A stretch of 64,000 bases of DNA from positions 62,001-126,000 of the forward strand of contig NZ_WIAQ01000002.1 in the NCBI RefSeq assembly GCF_009466385.1, read 5' to 3'. The notes below the pieces were generated by a model. The model searched no databases. It had not been told where the DNA came from and saw nothing but the letters and a program-made list of their open reading frames with translations. Source of the stretch: Peribacillus tepidiphilus (GTDB lineage Bacteria > Bacillota > Bacilli > Bacillales > DSM-1321). Of this stretch, positions 55,345 to 64,000 are shown piece after piece (position 1 is the stretch's first letter; every line of letters begins with the position of its first letter). The translations under genes were made by a program, and so were the position numbers.

Positions 55345-55893
55345 ATGAAAAAAGATTGGTCAACCATTGAGTTGTTAAGATATTCCAGGCACGATTGGCT
55401 GAACAAGATGCAGCTGATCAAAAGCAACCTAGAACTGGACAAGCCAGAGCAGGCCAAGGGAATCATTGAAGAAATTATATTAGAAGCGCAAAATGAGGCG
55501 AAATTATCTACTTTACATATGCCAAAGCTGGCAGAATTGTTGTTAACGGCAAATTGGATGGGGTATTCATACACATTAGAATATGAAATTTTGCAGGTTG
55601 AAGAAGGCTGTAAAGAAGCTGATGAAATAATATCAAACTGGCTAAAGGAATTCTTTCAATTGTTATCTGGCTCGTTAAGCCTTTTAACAGAGAATTCGTT
55701 GAAGATTAGTATTTTGCAAAATGAAGGGAAAATCTGTTTTTCCTTTGATCTGCAGGGAAAGATAGAAGAAGAGAAGGAAATGATCCATTTCCTTGAAAAA
55801 AAATATCATGAAAATTTCAAGTTATGGATCGAAGAAAAAAATGAAAATGAATGGATTTTTGATATTGAAATCTCCTGTACAAATTCTATTTAG
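55345..55893 (+). CDS. spo0B: Spo0B, sporulation initiation phosphotransferase
   Basis: 182 residues. Phosphorelay protein passing phosphate from Spo0F to Spo0A. The phosphorylated histidine is about His16 in SRHDWLNKMQLIKSNLELD, followed by the helical hairpin and a degenerate kinase-like C-terminal domain. The start is ATG at 55345 behind TGGGAGA (55332-55338); ATG 55339 is too close. The open frame upstream runs through the repeat element and is not coding. It precedes obgE as in B. subtilis, where Obg is needed for Spo0A activation. Confidence 0.92.
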   Translation: MKKDWSTIELLRYSRHDWLNKMQLIKSNLELDKPEQAKGIIEEIILEAQNEAKLSTLHMPKLAELLLTANWMGYSYTLEYEILQVEEGCKEADEIISNWLKEFFQLLSGSLSLLTENSLKISILQNEGKICFSFDLQGKIEEEKEMIHFLEKKYHENFKLWIEEKNENEWIFDIEISCTNSI

Positions 55894-55917
55894 CATGGGG
55901 GTTACATCGAAAGATAA

Positions 55918-57225
<1,308 letters not shown>

Positions 57226-57260
57226 AATAAGTAGATATTATTGAATATGAACCTGTATTA

Positions 57261-57297
57261 CCCCCTCTCTTAATAATTGCAGGGGGATAAGAGGTGA
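57261..57297 (+). promoter_or_regulatory. Possible alternative hairpins at the pheB start
   Basis: CCCCCT (57261-57266) can pair with AGGGGG (57281-57286), or CTCTTA (57267-57272) can pair with TAAGAG (57288-57293), which includes part of the RBS GAGGTGA. The two pairings cross and cannot both form easily. They may modulate pheB translation. Pure inference. Confidence 0.3.
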
Positions 57298-57303
57298 GTG
57301 ATT

Positions 57304-57753
57304 GTGAAGAAAATTGATAAAAAATTTTATTTAGTACGGGAAGATGTACTTCCAGAAGCTATGCAAAAAACACTTGAAGCGAAGGAAATGCTTGAGCGAG
57401 GCAAGGCAGAGTCTGTATGGGATGCTGTTCAGAAGGTAGATCTAAGCAGAAGTGCTTTTTATAAATACCGTGATACGGTTTTCCCTTTCCATACGATCGT
57501 AAAGGAAAAAATTATTACATTATTTTTTCATTTAGAAGACAGATCCGGAACGCTTTCCCAGCTTCTTGGAGTAGTTGCCGCGGCTGGCTGTAACGTGTTG
57601 ACCATTCACCAAACGATTCCATTACAAGGTCGTGCCAATGTCACACTGTCTTTGAACGTCAGCGACATGACGAAGGATATGGACAGCCTTCTTTCTAGTC
57701 TTAGAAAATTGGAATTTGTAGACAAAGTGGAAGTTCTAAGTTCAGGTGCATAA
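57304..57753 (+). CDS. pheB: PheB, ACT-domain protein
   Basis: 149 residues from GTG at 57304. N-terminal helical region ([33 protein letters not shown]) and C-terminal ACT domain ([27 protein letters not shown]). Known as a partner gene of pheA in Bacillus; its role is unclear (possibly regulatory for aromatic amino acids). The GTG at 57298 is too close to the RBS. Here it is separated from pheA by a terminator and promoter. Confidence 0.9.
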   Translation: MKKIDKKFYLVREDVLPEAMQKTLEAKEMLERGKAESVWDAVQKVDLSRSAFYKYRDTVFPFHTIVKEKIITLFFHLEDRSGTLSQLLGVVAAAGCNVLTIHQTIPLQGRANVTLSLNVSDMTKDMDSLLSSLRKLEFVDKVEVLSSGA

Positions 57754-57900
57754 TTCAATCTTATTCTTTTCGCTTTAGCATATCAGCGTTAAGCAGGATA
57801 TATCGGCCGTCTAGTGATTTTTATATGAAATAGCTGCTTTTAACCTAGGGAAAATAGATAGGGAGCAGACAAAAATAGTTTGAGAGTTAGTCCAAAACCT
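57754..57900. other. Intergenic region after pheB
   Basis: No gene or clear structure seen before the terminator at 57901. It is AT-rich, with no T-box. Confidence 0.5.
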
Positions 57901-57931
57901 AAAGGATGACCATGGTGTCATCCTTTTTTTG
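57901..57931 (+). terminator. Terminator between pheB and pheA
   Basis: AAAGGATGAC (57901-57910) pairs with GTCATCCTTT (57917-57926), followed by more T. Confidence 0.92.
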
Positions 57932-57993
57932 TAAAATTTTCGATCTTCATCAAGAAAATATATGTGAAAAAATAAAGATCCGCACTACAAGTA

Positions 57994-58022
57994 TTGTAAA
58001 TTTTCAAAAAATAGAATATGAT
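57994..58022 (+). promoter_or_regulatory. Candidate sigma-A promoter of pheA
   Basis: TTGTAA (57994-57999) and TATGAT (58017-58022) are exactly 17 bases apart, about 50 bases before the pheA ATG. Confidence 0.6.
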
Positions 58023-58071
58023 AAACAGTAAATTTTTAAGCTGGGGTTACATAAATAGAGGAGCTGTTTGT

Positions 58072-58950
58072 ATGAAAAGAAAAATTGCGTTTTTGGGACC
58101 GAAAGCAACGTTTACTGATTTGGCTGTTAGTGCCATGTTTTCGGAGGATGAAAAATTACCTATGCTTACAATTCCTGAATGCTTAGATGCAGTTTATGAG
58201 GGAATAGCAGAAATAGCTGTTGTACCACTTGAAAATGCACTAGAAGGTTCAGTAAACATCACTCTTGATTATTTGATACATGAAGTAGGTCTGCCTATTC
58301 AGGGAGAAATCAATGCTCCTATTCGACAGCATTTGATGGTTCATCCGAATCATGCCGAAAACTGGAAAGAGGTTGAAATGATTTTTTCCCATTCTCATGC
58401 AATCGCACAATGTCATAAATTTTTGCATAAGGAGCTGAAAGGGATTCCGTGCGAAAATTTGACGTCTACTGCCGCAGCAGCAAAGTTAGTAAAAGACTCT
58501 CCTAAAAGGAAGATCGCTGCGATCGCAAATGAGCTAGCTGCAAAGGAATACGGATTAACGATTGTAAAAGAAGATATTCATGATTATCACCACAACCATA
58601 CTCGTTTTATTGTCGTTTCAAAACATAAAGTGACTTTTCAGAACTACGCGGCACAGGAGCACGGGGTGAAGACGACTTTAATGATTATTTTACCAGATGA
58701 TCATGCAGGTGCACTCCATCAGGTTCTTTCTGCCTTTTCCTGGAGAAGGCTGAACCTCTCAAAAATTGAATCGCGGCCGATGAAAACAGGTCTTGGCAAC
58801 TACTTCTTTATTATTGATATCGAGCATGAGCTGGATGATGTTTTAATACCTGGAGCCATCCAAGAATTAGAAGCTTTAGGGTGTAAGGTGTCGGTTTTAG
58901 GAAGCTACCGAAGCTTTTTAATTGGAAATAAAGCGATTGTTAAAAAATAA
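58072..58950 (+). CDS. pheA: PheA, prephenate dehydratase
   Basis: 292 residues from ATG at 58072. Catalytic domain (IAFLGPKATFTDLAV, VVPLENALEGSVNITLDYL) and C-terminal ACT domain with the phenylalanine-binding ESRP motif (KIESRPMKTGLGNYFFI). It makes phenylpyruvate from prephenate and is feedback-inhibited by phenylalanine. AGAGGAG precedes ATG. Open frame starts 18 codons earlier, inside the promoter. Confidence 0.96.
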   Translation: MKRKIAFLGPKATFTDLAVSAMFSEDEKLPMLTIPECLDAVYEGIAEIAVVPLENALEGSVNITLDYLIHEVGLPIQGEINAPIRQHLMVHPNHAENWKEVEMIFSHSHAIAQCHKFLHKELKGIPCENLTSTAAAAKLVKDSPKRKIAAIANELAAKEYGLTIVKEDIHDYHHNHTRFIVVSKHKVTFQNYAAQEHGVKTTLMIILPDDHAGALHQVLSAFSWRRLNLSKIESRPMKTGLGNYFFIIDIEHELDDVLIPGAIQELEALGCKVSVLGSYRSFLIGNKAIVKK

Positions 58951-58961
58951 ATTGTAAATAA

Positions 58962-59005
58962 AAAGCTGTTCATGGCAATCCATTTATGCCGTGAACAGCT
59001 TTATT
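58962..59005. terminator. Bidirectional terminator between pheA and niaR
   Basis: AAAGCTGTTCATGGCA (58962-58977) pairs with TGCCGTGAACAGCTTT (58987-59002) with one wobble; it covers the end of niaR. Confidence 0.88.
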
Positions 59006-59540
59006 CATTGATCAAGAAACCAGCATTTTTTAGGGCTTTTTCTGCTTCTTCAAGGACAGCCTTAGAGGAGGCTTGGAGTGTATGAAGATGAATGCCATCT
59101 GTTAGCTCTGATAAAAAAGAGGCATTTGTTTTTCTGATTTTCTCAAAAAATTGTCTAACCTCTTTTCGATTTGAAACCATGATGGAGGCCGTTAAATCAC
59201 CATACACTGGATGCTCAATTTTTACATCCTTTACCGTTACGCCTAGGTCAACGAGTAATTGTAATTCTTCCTCTGCCCTTTCTGGAGAATGAAAGCAGGC
59301 AACGGTCTTTTCATAACGCATAGAAGAGCTTGGTGAATGAAGATACAGATAGCCTTGGCTTGTCGCAACGATCGGTTCGTTTTTTGCCTTTAATAATGTT
59401 ATATCTCCGACAATTACCTGACGGCTGACGTTTGCCATCGCGGCTAATTGAGTCCCTGTAAGAGGGCTATCACTTTCTTTTAACAAAGCCAGAAGTTTTT
59501 CTCTTCTTTCCTCTCCTAGAAGCTTTTTTTTCTCTGTCAT
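59001..59540 (-). CDS. niaR: NiaR (YrxA), niacin-responsive repressor of NAD synthesis
   Basis: 179 residues. N-terminal HTH domain (LLKESDSPLTGTQLAAM, NVSRQVIVGDI) and C-terminal 3H domain with conserved histidines (CFHSPERAEEE, IEHPVYGDL, GIHLHTL). NiaR binds nicotinic acid and represses nad genes. In B. subtilis yrxA lies next to nadBCA-nifS, but here the next gene is safA. RBS AAAAGGAGT. Regulated operators are not visible here. Confidence 0.93.
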   Translation of the reverse strand: MTEKKKLLGEERREKLLALLKESDSPLTGTQLAAMANVSRQVIVGDITLLKAKNEPIVATSQGYLYLHSPSSSMRYEKTVACFHSPERAEEELQLLVDLGVTVKDVKIEHPVYGDLTASIMVSNRKEVRQFFEKIRKTNASFLSELTDGIHLHTLQASSKAVLEEAEKALKNAGFLINE

Positions 59541-59687
59541 CGCTCGACTCCTTTTCTTAAGTTATTGTTATTGTAAAATTTTCTCTCTTTATTTTCAATA
59601 TTCATGTTTGGTTGGAAAGAGCTTCATAAAGGATAACCAGTCCTAAAGGAATTAGGCTTTTGGATTGTAAAAAATTCACCTGCCTCA

Positions 59688-59716
59688 TCATATTTGCTAG
59701 GTTTTATGCATAAGTT
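59688..59716 (+). promoter_or_regulatory. Sigma-E promoter of safA
   Basis: -35 TCATATT (59688-59694) matches KMATATT at every position; -10 CATAAGTT (59709-59716) matches the CATA core and final T, with 14 bases between. It lies 75 bases before safA, a known sigma-E gene in B. subtilis. Confidence 0.7.
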
Positions 59717-59790
59717 TTCATGAAATATGTTAGCACTTTGCCCATTTCTTCATAGTATATAAGGACATATGCATAGGAGGGAAAAACAGC

Positions 59791-61668
59791 GTGAAGATTC
59801 ATATCGTCCAAAAAGGTGATACTCTTTGGAAACTAGCCAAAAAGTATGGCGTAAATTTTGAAGAGTTGAAAAAACTGAATTCACAGCTTAGTAACCCGGA
59901 TATGATCATGCCCGGCATGAAAATAAAGATTCCGGGTACTGATACAGCCGGTAAAAAAGAAACAGTCGCTAAAGCAGAAACAAAAGTGAGTTTTGGATCA
60001 AAAAAAGAAGCGCCTAAAGCGGTAGCAGAAGCTAAAAAAGAAAAGCCGGTAAAAGAAGCTCCCATTATTGCACCAAAAGCAAAGGAAGCACCGTTAAAAG
60101 AAGTGCCAAAAGTAGAACCAAAAGCTGCACCGATCAAAGTAGAACCAAAAGCAGCACCAATAAAAGTAGAACCAAAAGCAGCGTCGATCAAAGTAGAGCC
60201 AAAAGCAGCACCAATAAAAGTAGAACCAAAAGCAGCGCCGATCAAGGTGGAGCCAAAAGCAGCACCGATCAAAGTAGAACCCAAAATAGCACCCATGCCT
60301 ATCGTAAAAGAGGAGCCAAAGCAGCCACTGATAGGAAAACAGATGGCACCCAAAATGCCTCAACCTGTCGTACCTGATATCGATATGAATCATTACTATA
60401 TGTCGAATATGGCAAAATTACAGGTGCCTGCTCCAAAACCTAGTCAGCCAGTGATGCCAGAGAAGCCAGTGTTGCCGATTTTCATGAAAGAAGAAAGCCC
60501 AGAATCACCGGAATCTCCTGTTCAACAACTACTTGCACAAGAATGTGTACCTGTCACACCATTAATGCCTGGAACAGGTTTTTGTCCACCATTCCATCCA
60601 TGGGCGTATCCTCAGGTTCATGGGTCGATGGTCGCACCAATGCCAATGATGGAAGAAAGCTCAAGCTGTATGGCTTATCCTGCACAAGGATACTATCCAT
60701 ATTCACATATGAATGGAATGCAGCAGGCTCAACCGATGATGCAAGGGATGATGCAGCCTCAACCTGTTTACACCTATCCTCATGCATTTATGGGCCAAGT
60801 ACAAGGAATGCAAGCAATGGAATCCTCCAGTGTAGGTGAGCTTTCAAGTTCACAAATGTACCCTATGGGTTATGGACAACAACCCTCATCTATGATGCCG
60901 ATGGAAGCTCATATGGGAGTTCCATATCAAGCACCTGTTGCTAAGGGACAGGATTGTGGATGCGACGCTGGAGAAATGCCTAAATCTCCTAAGTCTATGA
61001 TGCCGGGAACAGGTCAGCAAATGAATGCGCCGATCCAGATGCCTTACGGTCAGCAGATGAATGCGCCTTTATATTACCAAAAACAATCTGTTCCTTCACA
61101 CTATATGCAGGAGCATATGGGTGGTCCAAATATGTCATCCATGCAAAATGTTCCAAAGCAGCATTTGCACATGTATAATGGAACCGATGGTTATCAGCAA
61201 TCCATGCAGCCTTCAAGCCAACAGCCCTATCAACCAATGAGTCCAGGGCAAACGCAGTCAATGGGTCAAGGACCGATGCAACAGATGATGTGGCAAGGTC
61301 AAATGCAGCCAATGGGCCAAGGTCAAATGCAGCCAATGGGTCAAGGTCAAATGCAGCCAATGGGCCAAGGTCAAATGCAGCCAATGGGCCAAGGGCCGAT
61401 GCAACCAATGGGTCAAGGTCAAATGCAGCCAATGGGCCAAGGACCGATGCAACCAATGGGTCAAGGTCAAATGCAGCCAATGGATTCAAGTATGATGCAG
61501 CAAATGTATCAAATGCCAATGTTCCCGCAACGACAAATACAACACCCGTATGGACTACCTCCAATGCAACAGCCATTTAACATGCCAGTAAATGGAGATC
61601 CGCAATCTCAAGGAAATCTTGAAACTTTTCAAATGCCTCGATTTGCGGATGAAAGTAGTGAACAGTAA
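59791..61668 (+). CDS. safA: SafA, spore coat assembly morphogenetic protein
   Basis: 625 residues, much longer than B. subtilis SafA (387). N-terminal LysM domain (about 1-49, HIVQKGDTLWKLAKKYGVNF) binding spore cortex. It is followed by a lysine-rich, proline-rich region with a 9-residue repeat (VEPKAAPIK) and a Met/Gln/Pro-rich C-terminal region with an 8-residue repeat. SafA in B. subtilis interacts with SpoVID and is made as full-length and internal-start forms. GTG start, RBS AGGAGGG. Opposite-strand open frames over it are repeat artefacts. Confidence 0.93.
   Translation: MKIHIVQKGDTLWKLAKKYGVNFEELKKLNSQLSNPDMIMPGMKIKIPGTDTAGKKETVAKAETKVSFGSKKEAPKAVAEAKKEKPVKEAPIIAPKAKEAPLKEVPKVEPKAAPIKVEPKAAPIKVEPKAASIKVEPKAAPIKVEPKAAPIKVEPKAAPIKVEPKIAPMPIVKEEPKQPLIGKQMAPKMPQPVVPDIDMNHYYMSNMAKLQVPAPKPSQPVMPEKPVLPIFMKEESPESPESPVQQLLAQECVPVTPLMPGTGFCPPFHPWAYPQVHGSMVAPMPMMEESSSCMAYPAQGYYPYSHMNGMQQAQPMMQGMMQPQPVYTYPHAFMGQVQGMQAMESSSVGELSSSQMYPMGYGQQPSSMMPMEAHMGVPYQAPVAKGQDCGCDAGEMPKSPKSMMPGTGQQMNAPIQMPYGQQMNAPLYYQKQSVPSHYMQEHMGGPNMSSMQNVPKQHLHMYNGTDGYQQSMQPSSQQPYQPMSPGQTQSMGQGPMQQMMWQGQMQPMGQGQMQPMGQGQMQPMGQGQMQPMGQGPMQPMGQGQMQPMGQGPMQPMGQGQMQPMDSSMMQQMYQMPMFPQRQIQHPYGLPPMQQPFNMPVNGDPQSQGNLETFQMPRFADESSEQ
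60112..60300 (+). repeat. 27-bp tandem repeat in safA (seven copies)
   Basis: Seven in-frame units encode VEPKAAPIK, with changes VEPKAASIK in unit 3 and VEPKIAPMP in unit 7. The lysine-proline pattern suggests an extended linker. Confidence 0.92.
61303..61494 (+). repeat. 24-bp tandem repeat in safA (seven full copies plus one partial)
   Basis: Units encode MQPMGQGQ, with Q/P variation at the last position; the eighth ends MQPMDSSM. Nearly identical DNA between units, so recent expansion is likely. Confidence 0.93.
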
Positions 61669-62632
61669 TTTTGATAAAGGAGGAGACAGTGTATTCCGCA
61701 CTCGTCTCCTTCATTGTTTAAACCATGCGGGGATTTCTTTGAAAAAAATCATGAAGTTAAGAGAAAACGTATATCTCGTCTATTCAAACAAAGACATTTT
61801 CATTTTGAAAGGTTTTACGAATAAGAATCGATTGTTACTCCAGAAAAACTTTACGAACTATCTTCGTGAAACGGGTTTTACTCAGTCTTATATTTTTAAT
61901 GATGAACCGGCTCATTTTAAGCATAACAATAGTTATTTCGCATGGATTGAATATATTCACCCTAGCTCGGAAAAATTTTCGTATAATCAATTAGACGATC
62001 GGCTGCAAGGTTTACAATTGTTAACAAAATATCATTTAGCAGCAGCTAATTTTGAACACCATACCAATACAACCTACAACCAAATAAAAAAATGGAAGGA
62101 ACGACTGTCACTTTTTGAAAAAAATATCCTAGTTCTTGAAAAATACGTGTCTCAAAAAATATTATCGACATGGCTATATTGGGGATATTGGGCGATTGAA
62201 GGGATGGAAAAATACGAACACTTCTTATGTGAAGATTTTCATACTGTCACACATGGAGATGTGGCCCATCATAATTTCTTACGAAAAGCCAATGGTGATT
62301 TATATTTAATCGATTTTGATTTAATATCTTACGGACCAGCACTATTTGATTATTTACAATATGGCAACCGTATTCTACCTCATATACAGAACGAACAAGA
62401 ACTGTGGGAGTATCCACAATTCAAACAATATAAGAATAATCGAGCATTTTTGTATGCTTTGGCATTTCCTGCGGATATTTTTAGGGAATGGAACAGAATA
62501 GTTAGAGAAAACCTAGTGCATAACCACTCATACTTGCACTCGATATGGAAGCTGACCGTCGAGGATTTTTCTAAGCGCATGGAATTTAATAAGTCCTTAG
62601 CTTTTATGGTAAATCAACAAGCGAACGGATGA
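61649..62632 (+). CDS. CotS-like kinase-fold spore protein (aminoglycoside phosphotransferase family)
   Basis: About 327 residues in the longest form considered. The kinase-like fold has DIFILKGF in the nucleotide-lysine position, catalytic loop VTHGDVAHHNFL and metal motif LIDFDLISYGPALFDYLQY, so unlike YsxE the residues are intact. It resembles CotS/YutH/YsxE proteins. The start is uncertain: ATG 61649 overlaps the safA end by 20 bases; GTG 61658 and TTG 61739 (with GGGGA before it) are alternatives. An AAAGGAGGAG at 61677 is part of a hairpin and has no in-frame start behind it. It lies between safA and the CoxA-like gene, which are adjacent in B. subtilis. Confidence 0.78.
   Translation: MKVVNSNFDKGGDSVFRTRLLHCLNHAGISLKKIMKLRENVYLVYSNKDIFILKGFTNKNRLLLQKNFTNYLRETGFTQSYIFNDEPAHFKHNNSYFAWIEYIHPSSEKFSYNQLDDRLQGLQLLTKYHLAAANFEHHTNTTYNQIKKWKERLSLFEKNILVLEKYVSQKILSTWLYWGYWAIEGMEKYEHFLCEDFHTVTHGDVAHHNFLRKANGDLYLIDFDLISYGPALFDYLQYGNRILPHIQNEQELWEYPQFKQYKNNRAFLYALAFPADIFREWNRIVRENLVHNHSYLHSIWKLTVEDFSKRMEFNKSLAFMVNQQANG
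61677..61712 (+). terminator. Hairpin just after safA
   Basis: GGAGACAGTG and CACTcGTCTCC pair with one bulged C around a 7-base loop. No T-run follows, so it may be a pause, an RNA stabiliser or an attenuator for the downstream gene rather than a full terminator. Confidence 0.5.
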
Positions 62633-62641
62633 GAAGGAAAT

Positions 62642-62776
62642 GTGTACCACTATGACATGATCGATAGGGATTTAAAGGTGGAAAGATTCCTGGAAAGAAG
62701 AGGTCATATGAATGTTCGTACTGAACATAAGCGTCATTTGGCTGCTCTACCGCCAAAATTTTTAAGGTTTACCTGA
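62642..62776 (+). CDS. Possible small basic protein ORF (44 residues)
   Basis: GTG at 62642 follows GAGAAGGAA closely and opens 44 codons ending at TGA 62774-62776. Product is rich in Arg, His and Lys (MYHYDMIDRDLKVERFLER at the start). It lies 9 bases after the kinase-fold gene. No homologue recognised; could be noise. Confidence 0.3.
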   Translation: MYHYDMIDRDLKVERFLERRGHMNVRTEHKRHLAALPPKFLRFT

Positions 62777-62864
62777 AATACGTCAGTTTAAGAACCTCTT
62801 TTCGGCTGAACACTAAAATTGAGCATCTATGTGCTCGTATTGTTCAACGAAGGAGGTTATTCTA

Positions 62865-63575
62865 TTGCGAAAAATGGCTTTCATATTGCCTGCAGCTGTC
62901 ATGATTTTAAGTATGAGTGCATGTTCAGCCCATGAAGCAAAAACAGATATGAGAAATATGGCTAATCAAGTCGGTTATTATTCCACCGAAACATCTAATG
63001 GTGGAAATGCCATACTGTTAGATAATCAGGCTGCTCCAATCCCTCATATGATGAATGACTACAGGGATAATGCAATTAAAAGGAAAGAAATCGTGAATAA
63101 TCATGGTGGCAATCCTACGATTCCAATATCAGACCGAGATAGAGGACCATTTCTGCAGGATGGAGATTATAGCAGGGCAGATTATAATTACCATAACCAT
63201 ATTGAAATGACCCGAGCAGCACGCTCCTCTTATTACACGAGCTATGAAGGGCAGCTAGCAGAAAAGCTTGCAGCTAAAGCATCAAAACAAGAAGGTGTCA
63301 AAGATGCAAGAGTCCTCATATATAATGACCAAGCTGTTATTTCATTACTGATTAACAACTATAATGATGCTGACGAAATAAAAAAATCGGTTCAAAAAGC
63401 CGTTTCTCCTCTAGTTGAAAATAAAAAGGTGTACGTCTTAACTGATTCTGGTGTCTATCACCGAGTACTTTCGCTGGATAACACTCTGCGTGACGGTGGG
63501 CCACGTGATCGAATCAAAATGGATGCAAGTGACCTTTTTAAGAATCTGCATACTCATATGAATCATATGGAATAA
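62865..63575 (+). CDS. coxA: CoxA-like spore lipoprotein (YhcN/YlaJ family)
   Basis: 236 residues from TTG at 62865. Lipoprotein signal peptide (MRKMAFILPAAVMILSMSAC, lipobox SMSAC with Cys20). The C-terminal part (LAAKASKQEGVKDARVLIYND, then VQKAVSPLV) is the YhcN/YlaJ domain. Position after safA and before yebC matches coxA (yrbB), a spore cortex protein in B. subtilis. RBS AAGGAGG. The open frame begins 12 codons earlier but includes the RBS. Confidence 0.75.
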   Translation: MRKMAFILPAAVMILSMSACSAHEAKTDMRNMANQVGYYSTETSNGGNAILLDNQAAPIPHMMNDYRDNAIKRKEIVNNHGGNPTIPISDRDRGPFLQDGDYSRADYNYHNHIEMTRAARSSYYTSYEGQLAEKLAAKASKQEGVKDARVLIYNDQAVISLLINNYNDADEIKKSVQKAVSPLVENKKVYVLTDSGVYHRVLSLDNTLRDGGPRDRIKMDASDLFKNLHTHMNHME

Positions 63576-63582
63576 ACGTTCT

Positions 63583-63614
63583 AGCCGGCGAGTGAATGAA
63601 GCGCCGGCTTTTTG
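63583..63614 (+). terminator. Terminator after the CoxA-like gene
   Basis: AGCCGGCG (63583-63590) pairs with CGCCGGCT (63602-63609), followed by T. Confidence 0.92.
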
Positions 63615-63710
63615 AAGGGGATAACATCTTAAGGATTCATGTTGTTTACCTTATAAAACACAATATGTTATAGTTATGATGAAATTTTTTTGCTCGAGAG
63701 GTGTTTTAGA

Positions 63711-64000
63711 ATGGCAGGACATTCTAAATGGAAAAATATTCAGCACCGCAAAAATGCTCAAGATGCAAAACGCGGAAAAATTTTTATGAAGTTAGCAAAA
63801 GACATTTATCTTGCCGCTAAAAACGGTGGTGGGGATGTGTCAACAAACGCAGCTTTGCGCTCTGTCATTGAAAAAGCAAAAGCAGCAAACATGCCTAACG
63901 AAAACATTGAACGTGCAATTAAAAAGGCTACTGGCGGTTTAGAGGGCGGAAATTACGAGGAAATTATATATGAAGGATATGGACCTGGCGGAGTTGCAGT
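63711..64000 (+). CDS. yebC: YebC/PmpR family protein (N-terminal part)
   Basis: Only the first 96 full codons are in the window. [22 protein letters not shown] is the family signature, followed by [14 protein letters not shown] and [18 protein letters not shown]. YebC proteins help ribosomes pass proline stretches and were earlier described as transcription regulators. RBS GAGAGGTG. It continues beyond 64000. Confidence 0.95.
   Translation, partial: MAGHSKWKNIQHRKNAQDAKRGKIFMKLAKDIYLAAKNGGGDVSTNAALRSVIEKAKAANMPNENIERAIKKATGGLEGGNYEEIIYEGYGPGGVA

Noticed and set aside
59799-61576. Long ORFs on the minus strand over safA
   Set aside because: Their length comes from the in-frame tandem repeats of safA read on the other strand; no RBS or known domain.
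61689-61721. Frameshift in the kinase-fold gene start
   Set aside because: The downstream frame continues a sensible helix (RTRLLHCLNHAG), so a frameshift is not needed; the start problem is better explained by the hairpin arm mimicking an RBS.

Overview
The window is chromosomal DNA from an endospore-forming, low-GC Bacillaceae (Bacillus sensu lato). Gene order from the 3' end of clpX to yebC closely follows the Bacillus subtilis block clpX-lonB-lonA-engB-hemAXCDBL-spoVID-ysxE-valS-folC-comC-spoIIB-maf-radC-mreBCD-minCD-spoIVFAB-rng-rplU-prp-rpmA-spo0B-obgE-pheB-pheA-niaR-safA-coxA-yebC. The sporulation genes (lonB, spoVID, ysxE, spoIIB, spoIVFAB, spo0B, safA, coxA) show it is a spore former. 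The species cannot be named from this sequence.

Region by region. 1-5.2 kb: end of clpX, then lonB with a match to a forespore sigma-F promoter, lonA and engB. 5.2-12.3 kb: a small membrane protein on the minus strand, then the tetrapyrrole operon hemAXCDBL, whose promoter carries a PerR-box-like sequence. 12.4-15.7 kb: spore coat genes spoVID (78-bp tandem repeats) and ysxE with a possible 21-codon ORF before it, plus a small convergent membrane protein. 15.7-18.8 kb: valS behind a T-box leader. 18.9-23.2 kb: an accessory operon between valS and folC, made of an N-formylglutamate-amidohydrolase-like protein, two tandem RimK-like ATP-grasp ligases and a 586-residue membrane-anchored protein with barrel-like motifs. 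I do not recognise this as a described system. 23.2-24.5 kb: folC.

24.8-43.5 kb: an accessory block inserted between folC and spoIIB. It contains a large secreted Ig-like protein, a membrane-anchored ankyrin protein, three minor-pilin-like genes on the minus strand, and a plus-strand type IV pilus operon (acidic membrane protein, PRC-barrel protein, VanW-like protein, pilB, pilT, pilC, major pilin, prepilin peptidase, pilM, pilN, pilO-like). The peptidase sits where comC would be expected, so one enzyme may serve both the pilus and competence pseudopilins.

43.5-64 kb: spoIIB, maf, radC, the cell-shape and division operon mreBCD-minCD, spoIVFA-spoIVFB, rng, the ribosomal operon with an L21 leader, Prp protease and an L27 precursor bearing a cleavable N-terminus, a repeat-flanked intergenic element, spo0B-obgE, pheB and pheA as separate units, niaR without the nad genes beside it, safA with two tandem-repeat arrays and a sigma-E promoter, a CotS-like kinase-fold protein, a CoxA-like lipoprotein and the start of yebC.

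No tRNA, rRNA, CRISPR array, transposase or prophage gene was seen. Most likely places for new biology are the ATP-grasp/amidohydrolase operon, the pilus block and its associated surface proteins, and the direct-repeat-flanked element between rpmA and spo0B.
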